Part shown: positions 21,820 to 47,100 of the stretch, one piece after another
Layout: every line of letters starts with the position of its first letter
Position numbering within the stretch: the stretch's first letter is position 1
From: Hetaerina americana
Lineage: Eukaryota > Arthropoda > Insecta > Odonata > Calopterygidae
Length of the DNA stretch: 64,000 nt
Assembly: GCA_022747635.1 (NCBI GenBank)
Contig: JAKTNV010000005.1
Span: 90,235,469-90,299,468, forward strand
Direction of reading: 5' to 3'
Made by a program: the position numbers and the translations under genes
The notes under the pieces: generated by a model
The model's database searches: none
Told to the model about the DNA's origin: nothing
What the model saw: the letters and a program-made list of their open reading frames with translations, nothing else

Positions 21820-23690
21820 CACCCTCTTACCATATACCATATTACCCCTCTTCCTTACACTGCCTATCCCGATCCTCGTACGTGAGCATTCTGAGACATG
21901 TACAGACGGCGGATTAAACTCCTCTCTCTCCCCTCTATTCCTATTTTCTACAATATATTCATTAGTTTATCCCAAATCACTCTCTATCAAACGCTTTTTC
22001 TAAATCTACGAAATAGGCAAATAAGTCCTGATTGTATTCCATATTCCTCTCTATAAGTTACCTCATTACTACTTAGGCGTCACGCGAGCCTCTTCCCGAA
22101 CCCAAGCCGATCATCCCTTAGGTAATCATTTGCACATATCTCCATCCTCCTGCTAATAATCCTGAGAACCTATTTAGCTGTGCAAAAAATCAAACTTATC
22201 ATTCTATTTTCCTCACATTTGGCTGCCTTTCCTGTTTTTGGGGTAGGAAATAAAATAGATTGAATAAAATCTTCCGGCCAAATTTCTCTCTCATAAATAC
22301 TGCGAAGTAGTCCACAAAAAGCTCATCCTTCCACATTTTCCTAAACCTTCAAGTAGTTCCGCAGGAATGTTGTCTACCCCAACGGCCTTATTTTATTTCA
22401 TCTCCCTTAATGCCTTTTCTATCTCACCTTAGCTCTCCTCCTCTACTCCATATCTCTTTCCACATCTAACCTTGCTGACCTAATTTATTTACCATACAGT
22501 TCCTCCACACAGGAACCTCTATTCCTCTACTCCTGATTATTCCTTCCATTTCTTTTGGGTCTTTTCCGGTACAACTAATATTTTTCCTGACTTATCTTTC
22601 ATTGTTTGCAACGATTTTCCCTTCCCGTCACGGTTGTAATCTTCTTGCATAGCGTGTCAGTCACCCTTCCTCGGCAAAATTTCCATATCCTCGCACTGTG
22701 TCTTCCGTCATGCCTCTTTCCCGTTATTTGATACCCATCTCAATTTTATGATATTTTATTTATTATTATCATTGTATGTATCATTTACTATAATGTATTA
22801 TTAACTTACTGTATTTGTACATCCTCCTACTTAACTCTGTGTTAGCATTCTTCCATTTTCTTCTCTCTTCTATCCTTCTTATAATCTCGTCCGTAAATCA
22901 TAGTTTTCTTATTCTATTCTTGTTTACTATTCCTATCGTTTCTTCTGAGGCTTTCGATGTCCCTCTTTTTGATATGTTGCAATTTTTACTCTGTAGAATG
23001 CAACTCCATTTCCTCACTCATAAGTTTCTCCACAGCCAGCTGATACTCATTTTTTGTCCATCCAGTCAATGCTTCTATACTCCATTTCCTACATCATCTT
23101 GTCTGTTTTATCTTTTTGAATCGAACACTACGCTTCATAATTACTATATTGCGATCCGAATCCGCATCCGCTCCCGGGAAACTGTGCGAATTGATCACGC
23201 TGTTTCTAAATCTGTGCCTAATTATACAATATAGTCCAACCTTTTGAAACTCTCGGGCACTGTCCATGTGTATCTATTCCTTTCCTGGTGCCTAAACCAA
23301 GTGTTGGTGATGATTAACCCTTCTCTTGTGGAACTTAATGTGTTTCTTTCTCCCCGTGGTCACTGTGTACTGTAGTTTCCTACCTCACTACCACCTCTTT
23401 CTTCGCCTACTTCCTCGTTTCAATCCTCAATCAATATCTGATAATTCTCTCCTGGAAATCCCATAACCTGACTACACTTTTTCCTTCTTCTTTATTCAAT
23501 ATTATGGCAACTACTCGTTGGCTCTCGTCCCCACCGCTATATATTATTTTATGACTATCACTCCAGTCATCCCCGCCATCTCACCTTGCATAAACATAAA
23601 ATATCTATTTTTCCTCTTTCCATCTCTCGCGCCACATTCTCTAATTTTCCTGTCTTCAACACCGTCCTAACATTCCAAGTTCTTTTTACG
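21400..23690 (-). pseudogene. Decayed LINE-A copy including endonuclease region
   Basis: The minus strand is alignable by eye to LINE-A over most of its length. 22330-22420 matches the KAVGVDNIPAELL region. 22700-23060 matches the linker. 23150-23220 matches the block around the end of the endonuclease (ADSDS.., SPGS). 23270-23690 matches the endonuclease up to the conserved N-terminal NVRT region. It is far more diverged than the 9-kb and 36-kb copies and has no long open frame, so it is an old insertion. A short (TA)n at 21780-21816 interrupts the reverse-transcriptase part. Confidence 0.75.
21780..21816. repeat. (TA)n microsatellite
   Basis: A TA run of about 37 bp within the decayed LINE-A. 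Confidence 0.95.
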
Positions 23691-25890
23691 AGTGTTTAGG
23701 TATAATTTTTCTGGTTAGTTTCTTCGTGAAAATTTTTATATCACCGCCACACCTGGAAGTATCCCAAAAAGTCGTGAAACACAGGTGACGGTCATACCTT
23801 GGTACTTAAACCAATTAGGGTGGTATTTCAGTTGACAAACAACGGAAGAAACAACCACTGAAGCCTGTCTATATGTGCAAATTTTAAATTTTATTCGCAC
23901 CCATTTTTGTATGGAAGGGCCGAGAATAAACAACAGGGGAGCGGTAGCAAATAATTTATTGGTATCTATTTACTTTAAGAAAGCTGCCAACTCTTTATAC
24001 TTTTCTTATTGCCTACCTAGTTGACTCTATCTCCGAAGCAAATTTCAGAAAAACAGCGAGCCCTCGTATTTAGATCAGGACACAAAAATCAAAATATTAA
24101 TGGTACAGATAAAGGCAACAGGTAAAACAATCCTTATTAGTACTTATACCCATTGACTCTGAAATGAATTGCACATCAAATCCAAACTCATTTGGCTAAC
24201 TGACGCACAATTCTGATGGAGGATGGGAGCATGGCTTTAGCTTTGTTATTCGCTTAACACATCCTCTAATGCTGAAAAAAACACGAGGAAAATGGGACAC
24301 GATATACCCAAATAAAATTTCATGATTTACAGAAGTTGCCATATTTATAATGATAAGAATGGGCGCTACGGACTATATTTATCCGATGTAATTTTTCTTC
24401 CGCTCTTTTTGGACTAAATTAATAATCACAAAATAAGTAACTACTAGAATTGTAAAAATATGTTACCCATTAATACACGCGAAAAATACCAATAAATTTG
24501 AAAAAATAGAGGAGTAGAGAGAGTAGGGAGAACTAAAAGTTCCGTACTCTCATGTGGAGCAATGTGTTTACTGTTAACAGCAGGTCAGATCCAGTCAGTT
24601 CATTAATGGTTTTCCTCCGCCCTTCATTTTTTTTTCTCCCCCTTATCTCCTAGTGCTTAACTTCGTGTCTCGCGGCCCAAGAGGTCATAATATCATCGCT
24701 AGTCAGCGTCGTAAAAGTTTGAGCAATCGCCGCTTAGAGCAGCACAGTACATGTAGAATGAGCTGCCCTCGGTGTTTGACGCTGGAATGTTGTGAAAAAA
24801 CTAAACGCGTTCACTGGATGAGGCGCTTGATTTGAAACTTTAGCATCATCTTCAAAGTACTGGGAAAATGTCATAGATCTATTGAAAATTCTAAATATTT
24901 TCATTTGTTACCATTTCCTTCTGAGTGCATGTCCATACTTTTATAATCACCTTCATTTCTCAATTCTATGATATCATGCATAAAACGTCAGACTGCATCT
25001 TATGTGAACTGGATTTTGTTTTCATCATCCATTAATGAAACTTTTAGGACACTTTAAACCCATGACGCGTCGCATATCTACAAATAAGCCAACCTTATTT
25101 ATTTGTGGTACGGTTTCACAGATGTGCGTTCATTTATTGTTCGTCTTGAAGTCATTCTTTCGGGAGTCATTATATGCGTTGGGCTAATTCGCAGTGACGC
25201 TTTATTTTCTCGCCTCACCGTTCGTTCTTTCATTTCACATAATTTTTATGTTCTTACGACATATGATTACTCTCCCCTGATTTTTCCTTATATATTACAC
25301 TGCTGTCTGTCTTTAACATGCTTTTTCTGCAAGATTCTCTTTTACTTTTTTCATTGTTTTGGTATGTCCTTGTACTAATTTCACCACATTGGAGTAAATA
25401 AGTCTTCATAGTTGCGGCTTGTCAAATCCAAAAGTCTTTTGAACTTTCTTTTACAGTTACGAGTTCATCATTGAGCATTTATTTCACTTCACCGACTTGG
25501 TTTACAAAAGTTATCATGCCTATGGCATTGCTTTCTGTCAACTCAGTTTCCCCATTTGATACAGAGTATCCCTGTATCATAGAGACGGTACTTTCTTCGC
25601 TCTTAGACTTGCAATTACGACTTTATGATCTAACTATTTAATCAGACAAAACATCGTGGGATAATGGTTTAGAATTTCATAAAGTCAGGAATGTAATGGA
25701 CTTGATGTTAAGGTATTTGAAGGCATAGAGTGAGCCAGGTATGACTGATGTCTTACCACATGGTTTGATGTAAATTGCACATTTGTGCATACAGTGTTTG
25801 CCTGTTATGTATCGCAGTGTAGCTTAGATGATTCCACATGTTAATTCTAGAAAAAATTTGCTGGTAGCTTATTACATACTGTTTCATAGA
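23691..25890. other. Intergenic, nothing recognised
   Basis: AT-rich sequence without convincing exons, tRNAs or transposon proteins. Downstream SPATA17 exons (minus strand) could in principle fall here or further left, but I could not identify any. Confidence 0.4.
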
Positions 25891-25894
25891 GAAA

Positions 25895-26150
25895 GGGGAT
25901 CAGGATGGTTTTGGTGGCTAACGTACAGTCTTTTCACCAAGAGGCTCCGGGTTTAAACCCTGAAGACATCAAATATTTTTCAGTGGTATCCTAATCCTTA
26001 CTTTAGGTGCCTTGTGGCGAGTACTTTGTGTGAGTACTCAACACAATGCCAATGCCGGGTTTCTCTCCACCCTTCCTTTCCCATCCATCATTAATGGCAC
26101 CAATGACCTTAGCTGCCGGTCACCTCTCATAAATATGAGTACTACTACTT
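25895..26150 (+). mobile_element. tRNA-derived SINE-like repeat
   Basis: The head reads GGTGGCTAACGTACAG (A-box-like) and CCGGGTTTAAACCC (B-box-like). A body follows (GCCTTGTGGCGAGTACTTTG, pyrimidine-rich block, GCCGGTCACCTCTC) and ends near ATGAGTACTACTAC. The head-body layout suggests a SINE about 250 bp long. Confidence 0.55.
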
Positions 26151-26282
26151 CAAAGAAAAATCTTATTTAAAGTTTATTTCTTGGCATATCTTTAAGTTTT
26201 CATAAAATTTTGCATTACATTTGTAGTGAAGAAAGAATTCTTGTTTTGATAGACCCGAATCTAGACTATTACAGAGCAACTG

Positions 26283-26424
26283 CTGCAACAGTGACTTTTA
26301 ACATAGTCATCCGCTAATATGAATTTCAATGCAACAATTTCAGAGTGTAAAAATCATTCGCCTTGACCAAGATCCTGATCCCAGTCAAGGCGAATGATTG
26401 TTACACTCTGAAATTGTTGCATTG
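26283..26424. repeat. 41-bp-arm hairpin related to the 2.7-kb foldback SINE
   Basis: Arms 26327-26367 and 26384-26424 pair with a single mismatch around a 16-base loop. The arms carry the AAATCATTCG block seen in the inverted flanks at 2733-2930. The sequence to the left (26283-26326) is the reverse complement of the tail at 2930-2972. It therefore looks like the same foldback family with its tRNA-like centre deleted. Confidence 0.75.
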
Positions 26425-26717
26425 ATATTACAGAGCAGTTTAGAATATATCACTTTTACAGGTTTATTTTCTTAAAATGAATTCACAAGATAAAGTTATA
26501 CTCAACAAACCTGGCAACAGAAAGAGCAATTATTTAATTTCCCACTTAAATTTGTAGAGCAACAGTCCCAACCGGTAAGTACACTGGGCGTAAACAACTC
26601 CTGGTCCACCCCCCCCCCCTTATTACCACACTGCATCAAGTCAAATCTCAAGAAAATATCAAGATATTGATGAGTAACATTTATTTTTATTTGGAAAATG
26701 CAAACTTGTTGGTTGTA

Positions 26718-27628
26718 CAAGGTCTGTTCCAAAAGTAGTACGATTTATTTTTTCCCAGAGAGAGAGACAAAGGGGCGGTGGTTTCTCTGGCTGGATTCGT
26801 GGAGGGGGATTCTCAGGAAAGGTAGGGGGCCGGTAGCAGTTGGTTCCCAGTCATTGCAGATTGTGGATCGTTCATTTGCAAACCCTTAATTATGCGACCT
26901 CGTTATGCTCCGTCATGAACTGGTTATTGGAACGGCAGTATTCCATCAAGTGTTGGGTGAAACTGGGCAAAACAGGGAAAGAGACTCAAGACATGGTCAA
27001 GGCAGCTTATGGTGATAACACCATGGGTAGATCGGGTGTTTTGGCAGAAGTTTTTTTGGGAGGGTAGAGAAGATGTTGAAGATGTGGAACCTTCAGGATA
27101 CCTTTCGACCTCAAAAAGAGACAAAATTCTTGCAAGAGTGAAGACTTTGTTTAACAGAAATTGGAGATTAAGTCTTTGCATGGTTTCTGATGAACTTGGC
27201 ATCCCTAATAGTGATGTGCATCCGCTTTTGACCAAAAACATGAGCATGATAAAGGTGTGTGCGAAGTTGGTGCCGCGAGTGTTTTCGGACTTACAAAAGG
27301 AAACTCAGATGCAGAGCTGCCATGAGTTTCTCGACCATGTGAGTGAGTATCAAAATTGCCCCCCAAGACTTCTTCCTCTTCCCTCACCTCAATTCCATGC
27401 TGTAAGGACATCACCATGACTCGGTTAAAGCATCACGGCAAGCCGTGATGAGGGAGCTTAGCAGCGTTCCGGGAACCGCCTTCCAGAAGAAGTACAAGGT
27501 GTGGAAGGTGTGGTAGCAGTGAGGAGATACACAAGGCTGCTACTTCAAAGACATTTGAGTGAATGCATCAATTCTAGCAATAAATGTTTTTAATCAACTC
27601 AGTCCTACTACTTTTGGCTCGGACCTTG
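26718..27628 (+). mobile_element. Mariner with both TIRs and TA target duplication
   Basis: TA dinucleotides flank 911 bp. The left end CAAGGTCTGTTCCAAAAGTA matches the reverse complement of the right end (CAAGGTCCGAGCCAAAAGTA) with few differences. Inside are the N-terminal transposase motifs: MVKAAYGDNTMGRS near 26991, GREDVEDVEPSGYLSTSK, DELGIPNSDVHPLLT and KVCAKLVPRVFSD (to about 27350). After LDHVSEY the catalytic DDD part is almost entirely missing before the C-terminal tail. Frameshifts are also present, so the copy is dead. Confidence 0.92.
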
Positions 27629-28468
27629 TATTCATAATAATACCAAAAGACTTGTCATGAACATTTGTATTTTATAGATAATTATACATGCCTTCAGATT
27701 CTATGCAACTAAAATAATGGTACACTACTGAAAGAACAATCTGAAGTAATATTTGCACTTTTTGTCTATTATTTCAGTTTCTACCTTTGAAAATAAGTTC
27801 TTGATTTTATCGACTTTCAACAACACAATTACTTTTCAAGCAAAATAAATGTTTTAGAGTTTGCCTAGTTGTCATTAAATCCATAATATGAATCACCATG
27901 ATAGATTAATTTTGCCTTTCTGTTAGAATATTGCAATTGTTTATTCTGGCTGCTTTGGTTTAAGGTTTTTACGTCTAATAACCTCCTCGTAAGGAAAAAA
28001 TGGCCCCTGGAAGAGAATGAGTAAAATAAAACAAGTTTTTTGGCTTCTATAGTAATAACTAATTCTGTCATTTCCTTCCATTCTTAAAACCTCTTATTCT
28101 CAAAGGTTCAAAAACCATTAAAACCATGCCCATGATAACCTGGATATGAGGAATATCACTTCATTTTTAGATCTTTGAAAACCTATCATAAATTTCAAAC
28201 TTCTAAATTTACCACCTAAACAGCAATGCAATCAATATGGGGTGAGTATTTGTGCATTAACATTCTGATACATTACTTTGCAAGTGAACAATGACTGGAC
28301 ACATTATCTAACTTAAAATATGTTTTTGTAGAAATACCTTTATTTTAATACAAAGAGGTCTAACCAAAAACCACAGTATCCTATTTAGTAAAAAACATAA
28401 ATCTATCAAACTAACTCTAAAGCTGGTTTGACAGGTGAGGGTAGAGCTCATGTAATACTTATCCCAAT
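27629..28468. other. No feature recognised
   Basis: AT-rich sequence between a mariner and a SINE. The 68-codon minus-strand frame at 27865-28071 has no splice signal that would link it to the SPATA17 exons, and I cannot recognise it. Confidence 0.4.
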
Positions 28469-28665
28469 GACATGTGGAATTCAAATATCAGGGTAGGGGG
28501 CCAGTTCCTTTCCCTGTGCCGCCTATGGTTTCCCAGGAAGATCTGGTATCTAAAAAATCACACAGCTTAGGTTAAGCTGAGGGTGTTCAGAGAGGAGTGC
28601 CCAGGAATTGAACCCAGGCCCTTCAGTCAGAAGTCCAACGCTCTACCCCTCTTAGAGTGTTTAGG
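28469..28665 (-). mobile_element. tRNA-derived SINE, copy 1 of 3
   Basis: The minus-strand head (28650-28612) reads GGTAGAGCGTTGGACTTCTG followed by CCTGGGTTCAATTCC. These are the D, anticodon and T regions of a tRNA, with a recognisable B box. The body contains a CCATAGGCGGCACAGGGAAA block and ends near AATTCCACATGTCA. The same head and body recur at 30240-30425 and, without the head, at 30437-30568. Confidence 0.7.
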
Positions 28666-29004
28666 TACACAACTTAAATAGTGGTTGATCATGAATGTAA
28701 CAAACCAATTAGTCTTTTTAGAGCTATGCTCCATTAACTACACATGTAAGTCAAGTACCTAGTTTAGGGTAGATACATATTCCCTTCCAACATGCTAGCT
28801 TCTATGATAATTAGGAATTACCCATCGACAGGGACTGTGTTCTGTGAGAGTAACTGATGGGGGCCTTGTTTCAAGCAAAAGGTACAGGGGTTTCAATCAT
28901 AGGGTGTTATATTACTTGATAAAATTGAGAAACAAGTTTTGGAGTTTGTGTGCTTTCTACATAACTTTTTGCATCATGATTTTGCATGGTAAAATAATTC
29001 TTAC

Positions 29005-40697
<11,693 letters not shown>

Positions 40698-41198
40698 CTG
40701 AGAAATTCTAGAAATATAAGAAATTGGTTGTGAGTATCAACAATGTCAGAAAATATTTTCATAAAGAATTTTGAAGCAGGCAAAATATTTCCTGTTAGCT
40801 TACTCATTTCTAGTATGTATATATTTATTTACATTGGATACATCATTCATAAATATGTGTATACTAGCCATTTACGCAAAAAGTAACGCTCCTCAGTACA
40901 ATTTATGGGCTTCCATAGTATACAGACTTTGTCAATTACACAACTTGTAATATCGTCGATAAGGAAAATCCGTTCCTCGTTTAAACCTGGCTCTCTCAGA
41001 AGTCGAGTCTCGAATATTTTGATTCAACTCTCGACCCATATGTTAGATCGAAACAGTCGATATTTCCACAAATGTGTCCGATATATCAAGAAACTCTTTT
41101 AATGGAGGAAGCCCTGTTTCAGTTTGCAAACAAATTCTTCCACTTTTGATGGGTGTTGGTTTTAACACTCTTTTCGTCAATACTAGCCATAGTTAAAG
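40698..41198. promoter_or_regulatory. Shared 5' region of SPATA17 and Slu7
   Basis: About 500 bp separates the first identified SPATA17 exon (minus) from the Slu7 start codon (plus), so the two genes are divergent. The unfound first SPATA17 exon must lie here or be upstream-overlapping. Minus-strand ATGs open short frames at about 41189 and 41042, but neither joins cleanly in phase. Local CpG content is raised close to the Slu7 ATG. No TATA box could be assigned. Confidence 0.5.
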
Positions 41199-44100
41199 AT
41201 GGCGACGCTTAATCTACCAGTATCTGAAATCATTCGGAGTCGTGACACTTCGTCCGTCGAAGATGGTGAACCTAAAAAGAAATCCCGAGAGGACTGGAGA
41301 AAAGCTAAAGAACTTGAGGAGGCTCGAAAAGTTAGTCACTGTGGCCGATTGTTTTTATTTTTATGGAATAATTTATTTTCTGTCGTGGAAATGTACTCAT
41401 CGGGATATGCATATGGCCATCGATTTAATTAGGTGTTTTTAAATTTACATTTATTATCCTCTCATCTCCCATACTATTAGTGCTGTGATAGTATGTAAAT
41501 AAATTTGTGTTAATCCTTTTGACTTGCCTTATATTTGTATATCAACAAACCTATCTTAACCAATAAAATATTATGATGTCAACTCTCGTACTTAGGCCGG
41601 AACTGCTCCAGCCGCTGTCGACGAGGAGGGGAAGGATATTAATCCACACATTCCGCAATACATTTCTTCTGCACCCTGGTATTTTGGAGCCAAAGGGCCA
41701 ACTTTAAAGCATCAGCGTCCACAGCCTGAACGGGAGAAGCAATTTAATCGACTTGACGAGTGGTACAAACGGGGAGTAGATACAGTGAGTTGGCATTTAG
41801 TAGTCAATAGCTTGGTTCACCCCAATTGTTCACTGTTCATTCTGCTACATGATTTAAATGGATAATATAACTGATAGTTCTTGCTTGAGTGATCTATATA
41901 TGCATGATATACCTTGTAACAATCACTGAAGTACTTATGTCACATTTTTTCAGTCTAAAGTCGTAACTAAGTTTAGGAAGGGAGCATGTGAGAACTGCGG
42001 AGCGATGACGCATAAAAGAAAAGATTGCATGGAGAGACCAAGGAAAGTTGGGGCAAGATTCACAGGTGGGTTCACAATTGTTATGACTGGCTTATTTTAA
42101 TGCATGATTCTACATTTTATCTGAGTTAAAATGCATACAAAAATATAGCAGAGTCAACATTAGGTAATGGAATAAATGCTTGTATTTCTTTAGACGATAG
42201 ACAGAAATAATTCTTGTCATAGTTAAAAGTAATAAAACCCTGTGGTTATATTTTGAAGTAGATGAAACTGTCAATCCAACTTGGGTATGCAGTGGAATCA
42301 CCTTCGAGTCCTGATGTTGGCATAAATGCAAATACTATCACGACAAGTTTTTGCTACCGAATTTCACATGCTCTTGGGCTTATTACCTTGTGAACCCCAC
42401 TCTTGCTTGTGAATGAACGTCATATGGAGAGACCCTGGTTGGTTATCAATTACTCTTGCACAGTACCAGATTGAAAGGCAATTTAAACTGACTTCAGCTT
42501 AAACTTTTAAACGTTAGATTGCACTCTAATGCCAACACAATATGTACAAATCGCCTTGAAGGGCCTTGCAAAGGGATTTTAGGACATAGGGCATAAAATG
42601 CGCTGGAAGATTCTCATTCAATCGCATTTATTTGTTAAAATGCCAATTCATGGTGGCCTTACTCTGTAAAGAGAAAAAAAAGGTCTGTACAAAGTCAAGT
42701 GTGTGAGTTGTTTATAATTTTGACTACCCACTAACACACCTTTTCAATAAAGGAATGAATGAATGATATTAAAGTAATGTGGCAGCTATATTAAATAACA
42801 ATGCATTTTCACTTGCATGATAACTCTACTGAGTACAAGTACTTCCACTTTTATAATTGTTCATGGTCTTTGTTCTTCTTATAAAATTTGTTTGATTGAA
42901 TTTCTTCTGATTTTGTGTCGTTAAATGGAGTATATATTGAGATGATCTTTTTTATGATTTTTCCCCGGTATTTGAAATGTATAAAGGGCAATTTGTTAAA
43001 AAATGCTATTTTTATCATTTAATGTTTATTTCGTTGTCCATTAGGAGCCCAAATTGCTCCAGATGAATTTATGCAGCCCGAGTTGGCTGTTGACTACGAT
43101 GGGAAACGAGATAGGTGGAATGGGTACGACCCGAGTGAGCACAAGGCAATAATCGAGGAATATCAGAAAATTGAAGAAGCCAAGAGGGAATTGAAAGCAG
43201 AAAAACTTAAATCTGGAGAAGTAGAGGTGATGATTTCCTTTTTTTAACATGTGAAATTACTTTTAGTTTTTTTTTTTCAAGTGAACATTATTTATGGTTG
43301 AAAAACAAGTCTTTAAATTCAGCTCACATTTCCAGAACAATTGCAGCCCTGAATCCATAACAAGCCTCAATACCAATGTATGTGATATGACATAAATTAT
43401 TACACTCTACATTTTTAGTTGCCATTTGGTGTTTTTTTTTAAATCAAATATTGATTTTTAGTCGACACCGGATATTGCATTTTTTATATTTGTTTCAGGA
43501 TGAAGCCGTCACTGAGGAAGTTGGGCAAAGTGCAGATGATGAGGATAAATATGTGGATGAAGTTGATATGCCTGGGACAAAGGTTGACAGTAAACAGCGA
43601 ATCACTGTGCGAAATTTGAGAATTCGAGAAGACACTGCCAAATATTTGCGAAACCTCGATCCAAATTCAGCATACTATGACCCCAAAACACGGTCAATGA
43701 GGGACAACCCGTATAAAAACACTGGGGACAAAGAAGCAGAGTGAGTGAAGAAATCAGTTTTAGAAATCCAAGTGTTTGGGTTGAATTGGTCCTGCATCCA
43801 TTTCTTCAATAGAGCATTCATAGTTAATTTTGAGAAAAATATCGGTGTCCATAAATTCATCCCCAATGAAACATGGAACAGAAGTGCTTGTATCATAGTG
43901 TACCATGTTAAGTCAAAATAGTTGAGAATCCCCTATTATTATTTACAAATACATTTTAAGTATAAATTTTGATTGCTTTTATGGGACTAAAATGGCCTAG
44001 CCATGAAACATTGAGGTTTTCATTGCTACCTACTCTCATTCATTGTTTTCTTGCTATGTTGCAAGTTTAGCTTTCTGAGGAAAGTGCATTCTGCCATTCT

Positions 44101-47100
44101 CTTGATGACAGTTCTTTGCTCTTGTGAATAATTTCCAGCCAATTTATGAGAGTTAAAATATATTTAACTCTCATAAAATGGCTGGGAAAAATGTACCCTC
44201 CATTTCTAAAAACACTTAAATTTATCACACTGAATGAAAAAACAGAGCTTCCATGCTTATATCCGTTTATATCACGATCATATTTTCCATATATTTTGAA
44301 TATCTATGTTTTTCAATCATCTATGCCACATCATGCGTCCAATAGCGCAGATAATTGAGAGTTAATTGCAATTAAGTGGGCTTTTTTGGAATAAAGTAAC
44401 AAAAATTGTTTGATGGCAGCCTGGGTGACATCCTTACCAGGTAACCGTGAGGTCACAGCCTTGTTTCCTACCTAGAGCTGGTGTTTTTGTAGTTTCTTTT
44501 TCATTTTTAACATTTTTTGTGTGGTTAAATGTGAGAGAGGCCCTAATTTTGCTCTAAAAAATAAAGATGCCTACGACCAATCTTAGGATTGAATGACCAA
44601 TGACCATCTTCAATAGCGTTAACCTTTTTCAAACCTAAATACTTATGGTGGCCTGATTTTTTATTTACTTATACGTTCAATGGTTTTGCCTTTCCATGTT
44701 TGTATGACCTGTGACGCAACAGTGTGGACTATGCCGGTGAGAACTTTGTTCGGTTCACTGGGGACACAACCAAGCATGCAGCTGCGCAGCTGTTTGCTTG
44801 GGAAGCGTACGAGAAGGGCGTGGACGTGCACCTGCTGGCTGAGCCCACCAAGCTGCAGATGTTGCAGAGGGAGTATGAGCGTCGGAAGGAGGAGTTCAAG
44901 GGCCACGTCCAGGAGAGCGTCCTTCAGTGCTATGGCGGTGAGGAGCACCTCCAGGCACCTCCAAAGACCCTCCTGCTGGCCCAGACAGAGGAGTATGTGG
45001 AGTACTCACGCTATGGGAAAGTCATCAAGGTTGGTGCAGGCATTTAGGCATGGATAGGGCTTTATGTTGGGGGTCATTAGGGTCTGAATTGCATGGTTGA
45101 TCCTGATTGTCTGGGTATACAATTGTTCCCTATTTTTCATTAATTCTATTATTATAATCATGCAGATCCTAGGTAAAGATTAATTGGGTGAATTCAAGAT
45201 CTGATTTTCTTGAAAAGATTTGGATATCCTGATTCCCTGTCATCCTTGCTACTTGTATCATGTCAGGTCGCCTGTGAAAAAGTTGGTATCGTGTTTTCAT
45301 ATTCCATACAAGTTTTATCTTTTCTAGTAAATACTAATTGTAATTTTAAGTTCAAAGTAGTTAGTGGATGATTGGTACTGCTAATTATTGCAACCAATGT
45401 AGATTAAGTAGGTACTTTTTCTGTAAAAATTGTCGTTCTTCTGTGTAACCAAAGCTCCAACACAGATGTCCTTTTTTTAACAAGTAGGATAGTTTTGTGA
45501 GTGCATTTATCATTTCACTTTCATCAGTAATGTCTTTTCATCAGTAGAAACAATATGTTTTCCATATTTAATTTATTTATTTTGCATTGGTCCAAAAACA
45601 CCACTTCGACCTTTACATCAGACTGTGAATAATAACATAACAATTAGACTCAAGGTAACGAACTTGAGGACAGTTCTGCTATTGCCATGGCTTTTAATGA
45701 CTTTTTCACTTCTCACCAGTCACCCAACGTGACTAAACAAAGCTTTCATAGACAAACATCAAGCCAATGTAATTCCCTATTTCTCCACCCATGCTCTGAC
45801 ATTGAATTAACTAATATCTTAAACAAAATGGGAAATAAGTACACCTCTGGTCCAGATGGCATTCCTTTTATCATCATTAAAAAATCCTTTGATGTCATTA
45901 AACCCCCTCTATTATTCTTAGTCAATGAATCTCTTAGGCTTGGTCAGTTTCCATCATCTCTTAAAAGCACCAAAGTCATCCCCCTTTATAAAGGTAAAGG
46001 AAATAAACAGCACATGAGTTCTTATCGTCCAATATCTATACTCAATCAATTCGGTAAAATTTTTGAATTAGTGTTTTATTCTCAATTAATATCATACCTG
46101 GAATTGCACAAACTGTTATCAACCTACCAGCATGGATTTAGAAAATCCATGTCCACTACCACTGCTACCTACCATTGTATAAACAAAATATTGTCTGACC
46201 TAGACAATAAACTGGAATCTCTTGTTTTATTATTTGATTTCTCCAAGGCCTTTGATTGTGTCAATCACCATATGTTATTGCTGAAACTTCAAGAATCTGG
46301 CATAAGAGGTACTCCATATAATTGGATTAAATCTTATCTAAGCAACAGACAACAGAGTGTAAGTGTTACAAAAGATGGAATATCTCCTGTATCGCCTGCA
46401 AAAACAATATCCTGCGGGGTTCCCCAGGGATCTGTTCTTGGCCCAGTGTTTTTTCTCATATACATAAATGACCTCCCAAGGATGCTTAATTCTGTACCTA
46501 ATACACTTCCCATCCTGTATGCCGATGACACAAATGTCTTAGTGTCTGCCTCTTCAATCAACGACCTTGTATCAAGTGCTAACAATACTATCCACCTTTT
46601 GCAAGAGTGGTGTGATCGTAATTTTCTTCATATTAATAAGGAAAAAACAAATTTAATATACTTTGTAAATAAAAATAAGCCTCTGACAGATATTTCAGTG
46701 TCTTTTGACAATGTGATTATTCCAAGGAGTGATAATGCCTCCTTCCTGGGTGTTGCCCTGGATAGTAGACTAAACTGGGAAAGCCATATTTCTAGTTTAT
46801 GCCGAAAACTCTGTTCAGCGTGCTATTTGGTACGTTCTATCAGGTAAACTGTAAATAATGAAGTTCTTATGTCCATCTATTATGGTGAGTTTTATGCCCA
46901 CGTAATTTTTAGTATTCTTTTTTGGGGCCCATTACCCTGTGCTCATGTTGTATTTAAAATCCAAAAGACGATACTCAGACTAATGTGCAATGCACCCCTC
47001 AGAGCTCCTTGTCGCCCCCTTTTCAAAAAACTTTGTATTCTCCCTCTTCCCTGTGTGTATATGCTAAGTGCTATTGTTTATGCTAAACGCCATATCTCAT

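Noticed and set aside
22815..23234. 139-codon plus-strand ORF
   Set aside because: Antisense of the decayed LINE-A linker/endonuclease region.
28612..28650. Possible functional tRNA
   Set aside because: The tRNA-like head has broken stems and is repeated with a shared body at 30240, so it is a SINE head.
41119..41189. Minus-strand ATG frame (MASIDEKSVKTNTHQKW) as SPATA17 exon 1
   Set aside because: It ends in a stop after 23 codons and I see no good donor before that stop that joins in phase to the 40697 exon. Left unassigned.
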